A stretch of DNA of 64,000 nt from DATFPK01 sp035264885 (GCA_035264885.1 DATFPK010000079.1:4140-68139); one strand, 5' to 3'; shown: positions 15,012 through 24,616, counted from the first letter of the stretch. Program-made: numbers and translations. The notes: a model not told the origin generated them from the letters alone.

Positions 15012-16298
15012 GTGGAGCGCTCGAACGACATAGTCGTGATGAAGTTCGGCGGGACCTCGGTCGCCGGCCCGGGGGAGCTGAAGCGGGCGGCCGGCAGGAT
15101 CGTCGCCGCCCGGGAGAGCGGCAACCGCGTGGTCGCCGTGCTCTCCGCCCGGGGGAAGACCACCGACGAGCTGGTCGAGGCCGCGTACGAGATCTCCGAC
15201 CGCCCCGTCGCCCGCGAGATGGACATGCTGCTGTCCACCGGCGAGCGGGTCTCATGCGCGCTCTGCGCGATGGCGATTCACGACCTGGGCCACGAGGCGA
15301 TCTCGCTGACGGGCTCCCAGGCGGGCATCGTCACCGACTCCTCGCACACGAAGGCGAGGATCATCGACGTCCGCGCCGACCGGATCCGCGAAGCCCTCGA
15401 GCAGGAGCGGATCGTGCTCGTTGCCGGCTTCCAGGGAGTCTCCACCGACTCCAAGGACGTGACCACGCTCGGCCGCGGCGGTTCCGACACGACCGCCGTT
15501 GCCCTGGCGGCGGCGCTCAACGCCGGCGTCTGCGAGATCTACACCGACGTCAGCGGCGTCTTCACCGCCGACCCGCGGATGGTCGCCGACGCCCGCAAGA
15601 TCCCCGTGGTCTCCTACGAGGAGATGCTCGAGATGTCGGCCTCCGGCGCCAAGGTGCTCCAGCTCCGCTCGGTCGAGTACGCCCGCAACCACGGTGTCCC
15701 GATCCACTGCCGCAGCTCGTTCGAGGAGGGTGGCGGTACCCTCGTCGTCTCCGAGGCCGAGACCATGGAACGACCCCTCGTAACCGCAGTGACCCACTCC
15801 GACGGGGAGGCGCGCGTCACCCTGACCGGCGTCACCGACAAGCCCGGGATCGCCGGGCAGATCTTCGGCGCGCTGGCGGCGGCCAACGTCAACGTCGACA
15901 TGATCATCCAGAACGAGCCGATCGGCGACGACCAGCTCGCCGACCTCTCGTTCACTGTCGAGCGGTCCGACCTCGAGACCGCCGAGGAGACGATCCGCGG
16001 CCTCGGCGAGGTGTCGAAGGACATCCTCAAGGACGAGCGGATCGGCAAGGTCTCGGTGGTCGGGGCGGGGATGCGCAGCCATCCCGGCGTCGCCGCCAAG
16101 GTGTTCGAGACGCTCGGCGACAGCGGCATCAACATCGAGATGATCTCGACGTCGCCGATCAAGATCTCCTGCGTGATCGACGCGGCCGGGATCCCGGCCG
16201 CGGTCAAGGCGCTCCACGAGGCCTTCGACCTCGGTGCCGACGGCGTCCGCGAGGAGGACCCGATGGGCTCCGAGCACCGGCCCACGGTTCCCTCCTGA
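15012..16298 (+). CDS. lysC: Aspartate kinase
   Basis: 428 residues from GTG. It phosphorylates aspartate, the first step to Lys, Thr, Met and diaminopimelate. The kinase domain begins VVMKFGGTSVAGP and has TLGRGGSDTTAVALAAAL, as in the single-chain actinobacterial/Bacillus type. Two ACT domains (about 268-420; ITGVTDKPGIAG and VSVVGAGMRSHPGVAAKVFE) form the Lys/Thr feedback site. A TATCCT box ends 10 bases before the GTG and there is no Shine-Dalgarno. asd follows after 21 bp, the classical actinobacterial pair. Internal GTG or ATG starts for a separate beta subunit are possible, as in other aspartokinases. Confidence 0.95.
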   Translation: MERSNDIVVMKFGGTSVAGPGELKRAAGRIVAARESGNRVVAVLSARGKTTDELVEAAYEISDRPVAREMDMLLSTGERVSCALCAMAIHDLGHEAISLTGSQAGIVTDSSHTKARIIDVRADRIREALEQERIVLVAGFQGVSTDSKDVTTLGRGGSDTTAVALAAALNAGVCEIYTDVSGVFTADPRMVADARKIPVVSYEEMLEMSASGAKVLQLRSVEYARNHGVPIHCRSSFEEGGGTLVVSEAETMERPLVTAVTHSDGEARVTLTGVTDKPGIAGQIFGALAAANVNVDMIIQNEPIGDDQLADLSFTVERSDLETAEETIRGLGEVSKDILKDERIGKVSVVGAGMRSHPGVAAKVFETLGDSGINIEMISTSPIKISCVIDAAGIPAAVKALHEAFDLGADGVREEDPMGSEHRPTVPS

Positions 16299-16307
16299 GG
16301 CGCCGTT

Positions 16308-16313
16308 CATACT
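16308..16313 (+). promoter_or_regulatory. -10-like CATACT six bases before asd
   Basis: The hexamer ends six bases before the asd ATG at 16320. It would give a leaderless asd transcript in addition to read-through from lysC. Confidence 0.4.
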
Positions 16314-16319
16314 GAGGCG

Positions 16320-17354
16320 ATGAACGGCAACGGCTACAGGGTCGGCGTCCTCGGCGCGACCGGTGCGGTCGGCTCCACCATCCTCGAGGTCCTGCGCCAG
16401 CGCGGCTTCCCCGCCGCCGAGGTGGTGCCGTTCGCCTCGCAGCGCTCGGCCGGCCGGCAGATCGACTGGAACGGGTCGCGGCTCGAGGTCCGTCGGCTGG
16501 ACGACGACACCATCGGCGGCCTCGACGTCGTCCTGTCCTCGGCGGGAGGGGCGGTCAGCGCCGAGTGGGCGCCGCGCCTGGTCGACGCCGGTGCCGTGGT
16601 CGTCGACAACACCAGCTACTGGCGGATGCACGAGGAGGTCCCGCTGGTCGTCTCCGAAGTGAACCCGGCCGCGGTCGACGAACACCACGGCATCGTGGCC
16701 AATCCGAACTGCACGACGATGCAGATGGTCGTCGCGCTGGCGCCGATCCACCGCGCCGTCGGCCTCGAGCGGGTGATCCTCTCCTCCTACCAGTCGGTCT
16801 CCGGGACGGGCCAGCGGGCGGTCGAGGAGCTGAACGCCCAGACGCGTGACGTCCTCGAGGGCCGTGAGCCGGCGGCCGAGGTCTATCCCCGCCAGATCGC
16901 CTTCAACGTGCTGCCCCAGGTGGAGACCTTCAAGGAGGGCGACGACTACACCACCGAGGAGCGCAAGGTGATGGCCGAGACCCGCAAGATCCTCGGGATC
17001 GGCGACGAGGTCGGCATCAGCGCCACCTGCGTCCGGGTGCCGGTCATCGCCGGCCACTCGGAGTCGGTCAACGTGCAGACGGGCGAGGACCTCTCGCCCG
17101 AGGATTGCCGCGAGCTGCTCTCGGCCGCCCCCGGCGTGACGGTGATCGACAACCCCGGCGCCGGCCTCTACCCGACGGCGATCGACGCGGCCGGGCGCGA
17201 CGACGTCCTGGTCGGTCGGATCCGTCGCGATCCCAGCGCCGAGCGGTCCCTCAACCTCTGGATCGTCGGCGACAACCTCCGCAAGGGTGCCGCGACCAAC
17301 GCGGTCCAGGTCGCCGAGCTGCTGGTCGAGCGCGACCTGCTGCGCCGCAGCTGA
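16320..17354 (+). CDS. asd: Aspartate-semialdehyde dehydrogenase
   Basis: 344 residues. It reduces aspartyl phosphate to the semialdehyde with NADPH. The Rossmann motif is VGVLGATGAVGSTILEVL. The catalytic cysteine lies in NPNCTTMQMV (about 131), and the substrate-binding region ending GHSESVNVQ carries the catalytic His. No truncation. Directly downstream of lysC, whose product is its substrate. A nearby -10-like box suggests its own promoter as well. Confidence 0.95.
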   Translation: MNGNGYRVGVLGATGAVGSTILEVLRQRGFPAAEVVPFASQRSAGRQIDWNGSRLEVRRLDDDTIGGLDVVLSSAGGAVSAEWAPRLVDAGAVVVDNTSYWRMHEEVPLVVSEVNPAAVDEHHGIVANPNCTTMQMVVALAPIHRAVGLERVILSSYQSVSGTGQRAVEELNAQTRDVLEGREPAAEVYPRQIAFNVLPQVETFKEGDDYTTEERKVMAETRKILGIGDEVGISATCVRVPVIAGHSESVNVQTGEDLSPEDCRELLSAAPGVTVIDNPGAGLYPTAIDAAGRDDVLVGRIRRDPSAERSLNLWIVGDNLRKGAATNAVQVAELLVERDLLRRS

Positions 17355-17372
17355 CCCGGGCAGGGGTCGGGC

Positions 17373-18569
17373 ATGGAACTCGGCTTCGGCGAGGCGCTCC
17401 TACTGATCGGCGCCCTCCTCGCGGTGTCCGCGGCGCTGTCGGGCGTGATGAAGGGGACGGTGCTGTCGATCTCGGTCCTCTCCGTGGGACTGGGGATCGC
17501 CCTCGCCGCGGCCGGCGTGGTCGAGGTCGACGCCCGCGACACGACGGTCATCTACCTGATCGAGCTCGCCCTCGTGCTGACCCTCTTCTCCGACGGGATG
17601 TTCGTCGAGCGTGAGCTCCTGCGCCGCCACTGGAGCCCGGTCGCCCGCTCGCTGGTCCTCGCGATGCCGATCACCCTGGGTCTCCTCGCCCTCGCCGCCA
17701 AGGCGCTCTTCCCCGCCCTCACGTGGGCCGAGGCGTTCCTGCTCGCCGCGGTCCTCACGCCGACCGACCCCGTCGTCACCTCCTCGGTCGTGACGGCCCG
17801 GAGGGTGCCGGGGGTGGTCCGCCACACGCTCAACCTGGAGTCCGGCCTGAATGACGGCCTCGCGCTCCCGTTCGTCCTGTTCTTCCTCGTGCTGGCCTCG
17901 CCGGGAGGGGACGCCGGGAGCGAGGCGGCGAACCTGGCCGGCGAGGCTGCTGTCGGGGCCGCGATCGGCATCCTCCTGGGGGTCGCCGGGGGACGCCTTC
18001 ACGACCGCCTGCCGGGGGGCGGCATCACTCCCCGCTACGAGGGCATCTACGCCGTCGGCTTCGGCCTTGCCGCCTTCGGCCTCGCCGACGTGACCTTCGG
18101 CAACGGCCTGATCGCCGCCTTCGTCTGCGGCATCGCCATGGGCGCCGCCGAGCACCGCGTGCCCGACGCGTTCGTCGAGTTCGCCGAGAACACCAGCGTG
18201 ATCTCCCAGCTCCTCACGTTCTTCGTCTTCGGCGCCCTGATCGTCGGCACCGGCTACGACGGGAGCATCCCCGCCCTGGCCGCGTTCGTCCTCTTCGCTC
18301 TCGTCCTCGCCAGGCCGGTCGCGGTCCTGCTCTCCTTCCTGCGAACCGGGCTGCCGCGCTCACAGCAGCTCTTCATCGCGTGGTTCGGGCCGAAGGGCGT
18401 CGCGTCGATGCTGTTCGCCCTGTTCGTCCTCAAGTCGGGCGTCGGCAGCAACGAGGAGATCTTCGACATCGCCGCGTTCGTGATCCTCTCGTCGATCGCC
18501 GCCCACGGGCTGACCGACACCGTCGGCGCCGGCTGGATCGGGCGCCGCGAGAACGCCGGGCCCGGCTAG
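17373..18569 (+). CDS. CPA1-type Na+(K+)/H+ antiporter
   Basis: 398 residues, about 12 membrane helices. The ion-binding motif TPTDPVVTSSVV and the ND-type motif NLESGLNDGLALP are the hallmarks of the NhaP/CPA1 group, which exchanges H+ for Na+ or K+. There is no long C-terminal regulatory domain. A GGGTCGG stretch precedes the ATG by a few bases. Its TAG shares the palindrome CTAG with the stop codon of the convergent CCG-subunit gene (18566-18569), so no terminator fits between them. Confidence 0.88.
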   Translation: MELGFGEALLLIGALLAVSAALSGVMKGTVLSISVLSVGLGIALAAAGVVEVDARDTTVIYLIELALVLTLFSDGMFVERELLRRHWSPVARSLVLAMPITLGLLALAAKALFPALTWAEAFLLAAVLTPTDPVVTSSVVTARRVPGVVRHTLNLESGLNDGLALPFVLFFLVLASPGGDAGSEAANLAGEAAVGAAIGILLGVAGGRLHDRLPGGGITPRYEGIYAVGFGLAAFGLADVTFGNGLIAAFVCGIAMGAAEHRVPDAFVEFAENTSVISQLLTFFVFGALIVGTGYDGSIPALAAFVLFALVLARPVAVLLSFLRTGLPRSQQLFIAWFGPKGVASMLFALFVLKSGVGSNEEIFDIAAFVILSSIAAHGLTDTVGAGWIGRRENAGPG

Positions 18570-19501
18570 GCGGTTGCCGTCGCGCCCTCTTCGAGGCGCT
18601 GCTCGACCCAGCGGGTCGGGGCGATGTGCTTGCCCATGCCGAGCTCCTTCGGCGAGGCCCCGAGCGCCAGACCGACGAGCTGGGGGAGGTGGAGCACGGC
18701 CAGGCCGAGGTCGCGATCGACGATCTTCGCCGCCTCGGGCTGTTGCATGTCCAGGTTCAGGTGGCACAGGGGGCAGGGCGTCACGAGGCAGTCGGCGCCG
18801 GCGTCGAGGGCGTCGCCGATGTGGGTGCCGGCCTGGCGAAGCGAGGTCTCGCGGTTCATGGTGATCACCGGGAAGCCGCAGCACTTGCGGGCGCCGTCGT
18901 ACTCGACGACCTGGCCCCCGAGCGCTTCGATGACCATCTCGAGGTAGAGGTCGCGGTCGGGGTGCTCGGCATAGCCGAGCCTGGGCTTGGGGCGGACTAC
19001 GTAGCAGCCGTAGAACGGGCCTACCCGCAGTCCCGACAGCGGCCGCTGCACCAGCCCCTTCAGCCGGTCGAGCCCGTAGTCCTCGACCAGCAGCCAGAGG
19101 AAGTTCTTGTTGGTCCATCCGTCGGGGTCGCGCCGGTACTCGAGCCCGTCGGCGAGCATCTCGTTGATGTGCTCGCGGTAGGCGGCATCGGCGTCGAGCC
19201 GCTGCTGGCACTCGGACTGGGCGCCCTGGCAGGTCGAGCAGATGTTCATCATCGCCAGACCGGTCTGCTGGGCGAGCGCGAAGGTCCGCGCGTTGAGCGA
19301 GTCCGCGAGCTCCTGGTTGTGTTCGGCGATCACGCCGGCGCCGCAGCAGTTGGCGCGGTCGAGCTCGACAAGCTCGATCCCGAGGCGGTCCGCGATCCAG
19401 GCCATCGAGCCGTGCAGCTCGGGGGTGAAGCCGCGCGAGACGCAGCCCGGCCAGTAGGCGACCTTGATGCGGCCGTTGCCGGAGCCGTTCCCATTGATCA
19501 C
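18566..19501 (-). CDS. CCG-domain succinate dehydrogenase subunit (SdhE/HdrB-like membrane-interacting subunit)
   Basis: 311 residues with two CCG domains like heterodisulfide reductase subunit B (first ending ANCCGAG, second ARKCCGFP, with a CPLC stretch near 244). In type E succinate dehydrogenases this subunit replaces the haem-binding membrane anchors and passes electrons to quinone. It holds no membrane helices; association with the membrane would be peripheral. Its ATG overlaps the stop of sdhB by four bases. No cytochrome-b-type sdhC or sdhD is found nearby. The symbol is withheld because sdhE also names an unrelated assembly factor. Confidence 0.85.
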   Translation of the reverse strand: MINGNGSGNGRIKVAYWPGCVSRGFTPELHGSMAWIADRLGIELVELDRANCCGAGVIAEHNQELADSLNARTFALAQQTGLAMMNICSTCQGAQSECQQRLDADAAYREHINEMLADGLEYRRDPDGWTNKNFLWLLVEDYGLDRLKGLVQRPLSGLRVGPFYGCYVVRPKPRLGYAEHPDRDLYLEMVIEALGGQVVEYDGARKCCGFPVITMNRETSLRQAGTHIGDALDAGADCLVTPCPLCHLNLDMQQPEAAKIVDRDLGLAVLHLPQLVGLALGASPKELGMGKHIAPTRWVEQRLEEGATATA

Positions 19502-20775
19502 TCTGGCTTCTCCTCCTGGGTCTCCTCGCCGGCTCCTATCTGACCGCTGCCGCCGTGGGCCTGGGCGGCGCCGGAGCCGTCGCCGCGCTCGGGCTCGACG
19601 CCCTCGGCCGCGTCCTGCTCCTCGCCCGCGTCGACGTCGTCGCCCTCCTCGCCCTTGATGTAGAGGTTGAGCTCGGTTCGGTGCTCCTCGGCGTGCTCGT
19701 AGAGCGCCTTGACCTCGGCCTGGGCTTCACCGGGCAGCTTGGGGTGGACGCCGGGGATCAACTTCGGCAGCGAGCGCATCTTCCCGGTCCTGACGCCGCG
19801 GACGGCAGTCGGGATCGACCCCAGCAGTCCCTTGATCGCGTCGGGTCTCGGCATCAGCTTGCCCTTGACCCCCGCCGCATAGGACTCCTGGAGCAGCAGC
19901 GACTCGTCGAGCGTCCCCTTCTTCTCGATGATCTTCGTGAAGGCGACCTCGTGGCGGTGGCCGTTGTTGACGTCGTCGATTCCGGCCTCCCCGGCGAGCC
20001 GCCGCAGCCGCATGATCTGGTCCATCGGCGCGACCCCCTTGGGGCAGGCGTCGATGCAGCTGAAGCAGTGGGTGCAGTCATAGATCCCGTGCGGGTCCTG
20101 CGCCAGGTCATAGAGCCGCTCCTGGGTCTCGGCGTCGCGCGGGTCGCCGACGAACCGGTAGGCCTTGGCCAGCGCCGCCGGGCCGATGAAGTCCGGGTCG
20201 ACCTCCATCGACAGGCACGAAGACACGCAGGCACCGCACTGGATGCAGGCGATCTCCTGGGTCACGTCGACCATCGATTCGGGGTCGACGACGTACTCGC
20301 GCTCCGGCGGCTCGCCGGCCGGCAGCAGCCAGGGGGTGACCCGCCTGATCTTCGCCCAGTGCGTCGACTCCATGTCGGTCACCAAGTCCTTGATCACCGG
20401 CATGTTCCCCATGGGCTCCACCACGATCGGATTGGGCCCGCCGCCGCCCGAATCCGGCGGCGGCTCCTCGGTGGCGCCGCGCGGCGGCGGGGTGGCGCCG
20501 TTGCCCGACCGCCGGTTCGCTGCCTCGTGGGCCTCGCCGATCTGGGTCTTGCAGGCGAGGGTGGAGGAGCCGTTGACCTTCATCCCGCAGGAGCCGCAGA
20601 TCGCCGCCCGGCAGGAGCAGCGCACCGAGAGCGTGCCGTCGTCGCGGTCGCGGGCCTGGAGGATCCCGTCGAGGACCGACAGCGACTCGTCGAGCTCCAC
20701 GTCGAAGGTCTCCCAGTAGGGCCCCTCGCCCGACTCCGGCTGATAGCGCCTGATCTTGAGTGTGTATTCCGGCAT
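19498..20775 (-). CDS. sdhB: Succinate dehydrogenase/fumarate reductase iron-sulfur subunit
   Basis: 425 residues, much longer than the usual 240-330. A [2Fe-2S] plant-ferredoxin domain (C53, C55, C60, C63, C75) is followed by a Gly/Pro-rich insert (about 85-112). Two further cluster motifs follow: CIQCGACVSSC (about 175-185) and CTHCFSCIDACPKG (about 234-247). A tail of roughly 150 residues ends in an acidic, Gly-rich low-complexity stretch. It carries electrons from the flavoprotein to the CCG subunit. Starts 43 bp after sdhA and overlaps the next gene. Confidence 0.92.
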   Translation of the reverse strand: MPEYTLKIRRYQPESGEGPYWETFDVELDESLSVLDGILQARDRDDGTLSVRCSCRAAICGSCGMKVNGSSTLACKTQIGEAHEAANRRSGNGATPPPRGATEEPPPDSGGGGPNPIVVEPMGNMPVIKDLVTDMESTHWAKIRRVTPWLLPAGEPPEREYVVDPESMVDVTQEIACIQCGACVSSCLSMEVDPDFIGPAALAKAYRFVGDPRDAETQERLYDLAQDPHGIYDCTHCFSCIDACPKGVAPMDQIMRLRRLAGEAGIDDVNNGHRHEVAFTKIIEKKGTLDESLLLQESYAAGVKGKLMPRPDAIKGLLGSIPTAVRGVRTGKMRSLPKLIPGVHPKLPGEAQAEVKALYEHAEEHRTELNLYIKGEEGDDVDAGEEQDAAEGVEPERGDGSGAAQAHGGSGQIGAGEETQEEKPE

Positions 20776-20817
20776 GACGTCAGTTCTGGCGACCGGTGAC
20801 CGGCGACCGGCGGCCCG

Positions 20818-22506
20818 TCAGTACGTCCTCTCCTGCGGCTCCCACTGGGTCATCGTGACATCCGAATAGCTGATCTCCGGGGCACCGCCGTCGCGCGAGA
20901 TGTCGATGTGCTTGAGCCACTCGTCGTCGTTTCGCTCCGGGTAGTCGGTGCGGTACTGGGCGCCGCGGCTCTCCTTGCGCTCGAGGGCGGCGACGCAGGT
21001 GCACTCGGCGTTGTCGAGCATGTACCCGAGCTCGATCGCGCCCAACACGTCCTGATTGAAGACCGAGCCGCGGTCGTCGACGTAGACCGACTGCGCTTCC
21101 TCCTTCAGCCGGCGAACCGCCTCGAGGGCGGTCTTGATGCCCTCCTCGTCGCGGAACACGGCGACGTACTTGTCCATCGTCGCCCCGAGCTCCTTGCGGA
21201 TCTCCGAGACGCGGCGGCCGGACCCCTTCTCGCGGCTCACCAGGTCGTCGATCTTCGCCTCCTCGTCGTCGAGGACCGCGCGCGAGGGCCGCGAGAGGTC
21301 GATCCGCTTGGCGCGGACGGCGGCGTGCTGGCCCGAGCGGCGGCCGAAGATCAGCGTGTCGAGCAGCGAGTTCGCGCCGAGGCGGTTGCCGCCGTGGACC
21401 GAAACGCAGGCGACCTCGCCGGCCGCGTAGAGGCCGGCGATGCTCGTGCGCCCCTCGATGTCTGTCTTGACGCCGCCCATCGTGTAGTGGTTGCCGGGCT
21501 TGATGTGGATCGGCTCGCGGGTGATGTCGACTCCGGCGAAATCGCGCCCGACCAGGACGATCTCGCGGAGCGCTTCGTGGATCCGCTTCCTGGGCACGAC
21601 CGTGATGTCGAGCGCGACGGTGCCGTCGGGAAATCCGCGCCCCTCGTCGATCTCGGTCTGCTCGGCGCGGGAGACAACGTCGCGGGAGGCGAGCTCCATC
21701 TTGTTCGGCGCGTACTTCTCCATGAAGCGCTCGCCTTCGGCGTTCAGCAGGTGGGCCCCCTCGCCCCGGGCTCCCTCGGTGATCAGGAACCCCTTCCCGG
21801 CGAGGGTCGTGGGGTGGTACTGGATCATCTCCATGTCCATCAGCCTCGCCCCGGCGCGGTAGGCCATCGCGATGCCGTCGCCGGTGCAGATCAGCGCGTT
21901 CGTCGTCGGCTGCCAGACCTGCCCGTTGCCGCCGGTGGCGAGGATCACCGCCTTGGCGCTGAAAAGCTCCATTGAGCCGTCGGACACGTTGCGAGTGACC
22001 ACCCCGCAGCACTCGCCGTCCTCGTCGAGGGCCAGGGCGGTGCAGAACCACTCCTCGTACCGGGCGACCGCCTCGGAGTACTTCATCAGCTGCTCGTAGA
22101 GGACGTGCATGATCGCCTGGCCGGTGATGTCGGCGACGTAGTAGGTCCGCGCCGCCGAGGCGCCGCCGAAGGCCCGGGTGCCGAGCTTTCCCTCCTCGTC
22201 GCGGTGGAAGGGCACGCCGAGGTGCTCCAGGTGGAGGATCTCGTCCGGTGCCTCGCGGGTCATCACCTCGATCGCGTCCTGGTCGCCGAGGTAGTCCGAC
22301 CCCTTGACCGTGTCGAACGCGTGGGATTCCCAGGAGTCGTCCGGGTTCAACGCGGCGTTGATGCCGCCCTGCGCGGCGTTTGAGTGCGAACGGACCGGGT
22401 GGACCTTGCTGATGATCCCGACCGAGACCCCCTCCTCGGCCGCGGCCAGCGCGGCACGCTGGCCCGCCAGCCCCGCTCCGATGACGAGTACGTCGTGCTC
22501 AGGCAT
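20818..22506 (-). CDS. sdhA: Succinate dehydrogenase/fumarate reductase flavoprotein subunit
   Basis: 562 residues. The FAD-binding N-terminus (DVLVIGAGLAGQRAALAAAEEG) is followed by HSNAAQGGINA, where His binds FAD covalently in this family. The catalytic segment includes HPTTLAGKGFLITEGARGEG and HYTMGGVKTDIEGRTSIAGLYAAGE. It oxidises succinate to fumarate. First gene of the operon sdhA-sdhB-CCG subunit. TAGGAT ends 12 bases before the ATG, so the leader is very short. Confidence 0.95.
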   Translation of the reverse strand: MPEHDVLVIGAGLAGQRAALAAAEEGVSVGIISKVHPVRSHSNAAQGGINAALNPDDSWESHAFDTVKGSDYLGDQDAIEVMTREAPDEILHLEHLGVPFHRDEEGKLGTRAFGGASAARTYYVADITGQAIMHVLYEQLMKYSEAVARYEEWFCTALALDEDGECCGVVTRNVSDGSMELFSAKAVILATGGNGQVWQPTTNALICTGDGIAMAYRAGARLMDMEMIQYHPTTLAGKGFLITEGARGEGAHLLNAEGERFMEKYAPNKMELASRDVVSRAEQTEIDEGRGFPDGTVALDITVVPRKRIHEALREIVLVGRDFAGVDITREPIHIKPGNHYTMGGVKTDIEGRTSIAGLYAAGEVACVSVHGGNRLGANSLLDTLIFGRRSGQHAAVRAKRIDLSRPSRAVLDDEEAKIDDLVSREKGSGRRVSEIRKELGATMDKYVAVFRDEEGIKTALEAVRRLKEEAQSVYVDDRGSVFNQDVLGAIELGYMLDNAECTCVAALERKESRGAQYRTDYPERNDDEWLKHIDISRDGGAPEISYSDVTMTQWEPQERTY

Positions 22507-22578
22507 GAACCGCGCCGCATCCTATAGGGCCGGTCGCACCGCTCCGGAGACGGAAGAAACCAGCTCTGGGCTAGGAAT

Positions 22579-23904
22579 TCAGCGCGCCAGCCGGCGGGCC
22601 GGGACCCGGTGGAGGACCTGACGCGGGCGGTTGTCGGAGTCGGTCTCCTCGGCCACGAGGTCCACCTTCCTGCCCAGCGCGCGGGCCGTCTGTCGCTTGG
22701 TGAGGTCGAAGCGGAGCAGCGTCGCCTTGCCCGGCAGCAGGCGATAGCTGCGGGCCCCCAGCCTGCGGGCGCCGAGCATCAGCCGCAGCACGCCCTCGCA
22801 GGGCTCCGCCTTCGCCGCCGGGCAGACGACCCGGGCGGCGGTCCTGCCCTCCTTGCTCAGCCGCAGGCGGCGCTGGGGCAGCGTGGTGTCGAGCCTGTGC
22901 TTGGCGGCGGCGGTCGAGACGCTGGAGCAGCCGGCGGTGTTCGTGACCGAGTCGGTCAGGTCGTTGACGACGACGTTCGACAGCCGGCAGGCGACGGTCT
23001 CCTGGTAGCCGTCGCGCATCAGGAAGGTGTCGCTGGTGCTGCCCCTGTAGGTGTCGACGCCGGTCCCGCCGTCGAGCACATCGGTGCCTCCGCCGCCGAG
23101 CAGGTCGTCGAGGCCCGGCCCGCCGCTCATCTGGGCGTCCCCTGTGCCCCCGATCAGATTGTCCGGGCCCTCCCCGCCGATCAGCTCAGACGGGTTGGGG
23201 CCTCCGGCCAGGACGTCGCCGTAGGGTGTTCCCTCGAGGCGCTCGATGCCGACCAGGGTGTCGGTGCGGTGGTTCGACACGGTCCCGTTCAGCTCGTTGC
23301 GCTTCAGGACGACCTGGTTGGTCGCCAGCGAGCCGGAGATCGAGATCGGGTCGCCCCCGCTCAGCGTCCGCATCGAGGAGAAGCCGGCCAGATCGGTACC
23401 CACGCCACCGTCAAACGTCGTCGTCGCGGCCCCCTGGAGGCCGAAGATCCGCAGCTGGTCATCGCCCGCCTCGCCGTTCAGCGTTAGCTGCCCCCGGATG
23501 GCCATGGCGGCGACGTCGTTGCCGGGACCGGCGCTGAGGGTCGAGGTCTGCACGGCGCCGACATTGTCGTCGATCTGGACGGCGTCGTCACCACCCCGCA
23601 GGTTCACCACGAGGCTGGTGATCGTGCCGGTGAAGCAGTAGTTCCTGACCGGCCGGCCGGTCTGCGGGTCGTTCTCGATCGTGCACGTGCCGTTGCCGCC
23701 TGTGGACGTGACGGTCATGGCCGGCTCGACGATCATCTCCGGCGACGAACTGGTCGGGTTGATCCGCACCCTGAAGTCGTCCTTGCCCTCGGTTCCGGTG
23801 ATCGTCACGACTCCGCTGATCGTGGGCCCAGCGGGAGCGGGCGCAGTCGCCGGCAGCGCGAGGCAGGCAATGACGACCAGGGCGGTAGGGAGGACTCGCT
23901 TCAT
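22579..23904 (-). CDS. Secreted RTX-like calcium-binding repeat protein
   Basis: 441 residues from MKRVLPTALVVIACLALPA, a clear signal peptide. The middle region has degenerate RTX nonapeptides (GGEGPDNLIGGTGDAQMSGG, then GLDDLLGGGGTDVLDGGTG, about 235-285) and related beta-roll sequence earlier (RGGDDAVQIDDN, AGPGNDVAAM). The C-terminal 110 residues are Arg/Leu-rich and probably a separate beta domain. No catalytic motif. The frame continues open upstream of the ATG but without a signal-peptide-like start. Calcium-stabilised extracellular protein; partner unknown. Confidence 0.75.
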   Translation of the reverse strand: MKRVLPTALVVIACLALPATAPAPAGPTISGVVTITGTEGKDDFRVRINPTSSSPEMIVEPAMTVTSTGGNGTCTIENDPQTGRPVRNYCFTGTITSLVVNLRGGDDAVQIDDNVGAVQTSTLSAGPGNDVAAMAIRGQLTLNGEAGDDQLRIFGLQGAATTTFDGGVGTDLAGFSSMRTLSGGDPISISGSLATNQVVLKRNELNGTVSNHRTDTLVGIERLEGTPYGDVLAGGPNPSELIGGEGPDNLIGGTGDAQMSGGPGLDDLLGGGGTDVLDGGTGVDTYRGSTSDTFLMRDGYQETVACRLSNVVVNDLTDSVTNTAGCSSVSTAAAKHRLDTTLPQRRLRLSKEGRTAARVVCPAAKAEPCEGVLRLMLGARRLGARSYRLLPGKATLLRFDLTKRQTARALGRKVDLVAEETDSDNRPRQVLHRVPARRLAR

Positions 23905-23956
23905 CCGGGACTGGGGCCAGCTTATACGCCGACGACAGCGATGTCGATGGATGCGG

Positions 23957-24616
23957 CTAACCGGGCGCCACGAGAGACCTGAACTCCGGGCTATCCCGGA
24001 GCGGCTCAAGCAGCGGCTCCTCCCGTGCTGCGTCCGCGGCCTCTCGGTTGCGCTCGATCGACTCGCGCAGGCGCGCAAGTGCAGCATCGGTGTTGCCCTC
24101 CACCGCCTCCAGGCAGGCGAGACGGAACCGGATGCCGGCGTTCTCGGGCCGCTGGGCGAGACCGTCCTCGAGGATCTCCCGCGCCCGTACGGGCTCGGTC
24201 GGGATCAGCGGCGCGGCGCGGAAGCTCCATTCCCAGCCGGAGGGCTCGAAGCGGGGAGGGCCGCCGAAGCTGAGCACCGTCGTCCCGGCCTCCCTGGCGA
24301 CGGCGTGACGGTGGGACGCGGGGTCCGGCAGCCAGACGTAGGTCCCCTGGGGGGCGTCGAACGTCTCGCCGTCGATCGTGAACCGGGCGCTGCCCTCGTG
24401 GACGAAGTAGAGCTCCTGGTGGCCGGGCGGGTCGTTGGGGTCGGCCTCGTCATGGGGCTCGACGACGTCCTCGCCGGCGCCCTCGGCCCTGTAGGCGTTG
24501 CAGCCGAAGGCGCGGATGTCGAAATGCGCGCGTACGGGCCGCCAGGTGAGGGTGCCTGGGCCGGGAATCGACTCGAGCTCGTCGAGATGCGCTACCCGGT
24601 GCGAGCCCGGTGTCAA
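23957..24616 (-). CDS. Cupin-domain protein with TPR-like tail
   Basis: 219 residues from a TTG that overlaps the stop of the upstream protease gene (TTGA). The cupin barrel has the two conserved motifs: GHQELYFVHEGSARFTIDGE (metal-binding His, Glu) and PDPASHRHAVAREAGTTVLS. The C-terminal 70 residues (AREILEDGLAQRPENAGIRF and LACLEAVEGNTDAALARLRE) look like one or two tetratricopeptide repeats. Likely a small metal-dependent enzyme or ligand sensor; translational coupling suggests work with the site-2 protease. No other in-frame start lies near the domain boundary. Confidence 0.75.
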   Translation of the reverse strand: MTPGSHRVAHLDELESIPGPGTLTWRPVRAHFDIRAFGCNAYRAEGAGEDVVEPHDEADPNDPPGHQELYFVHEGSARFTIDGETFDAPQGTYVWLPDPASHRHAVAREAGTTVLSFGGPPRFEPSGWEWSFRAAPLIPTEPVRAREILEDGLAQRPENAGIRFRLACLEAVEGNTDAALARLRESIERNREAADAAREEPLLEPLRDSPEFRSLVAPG

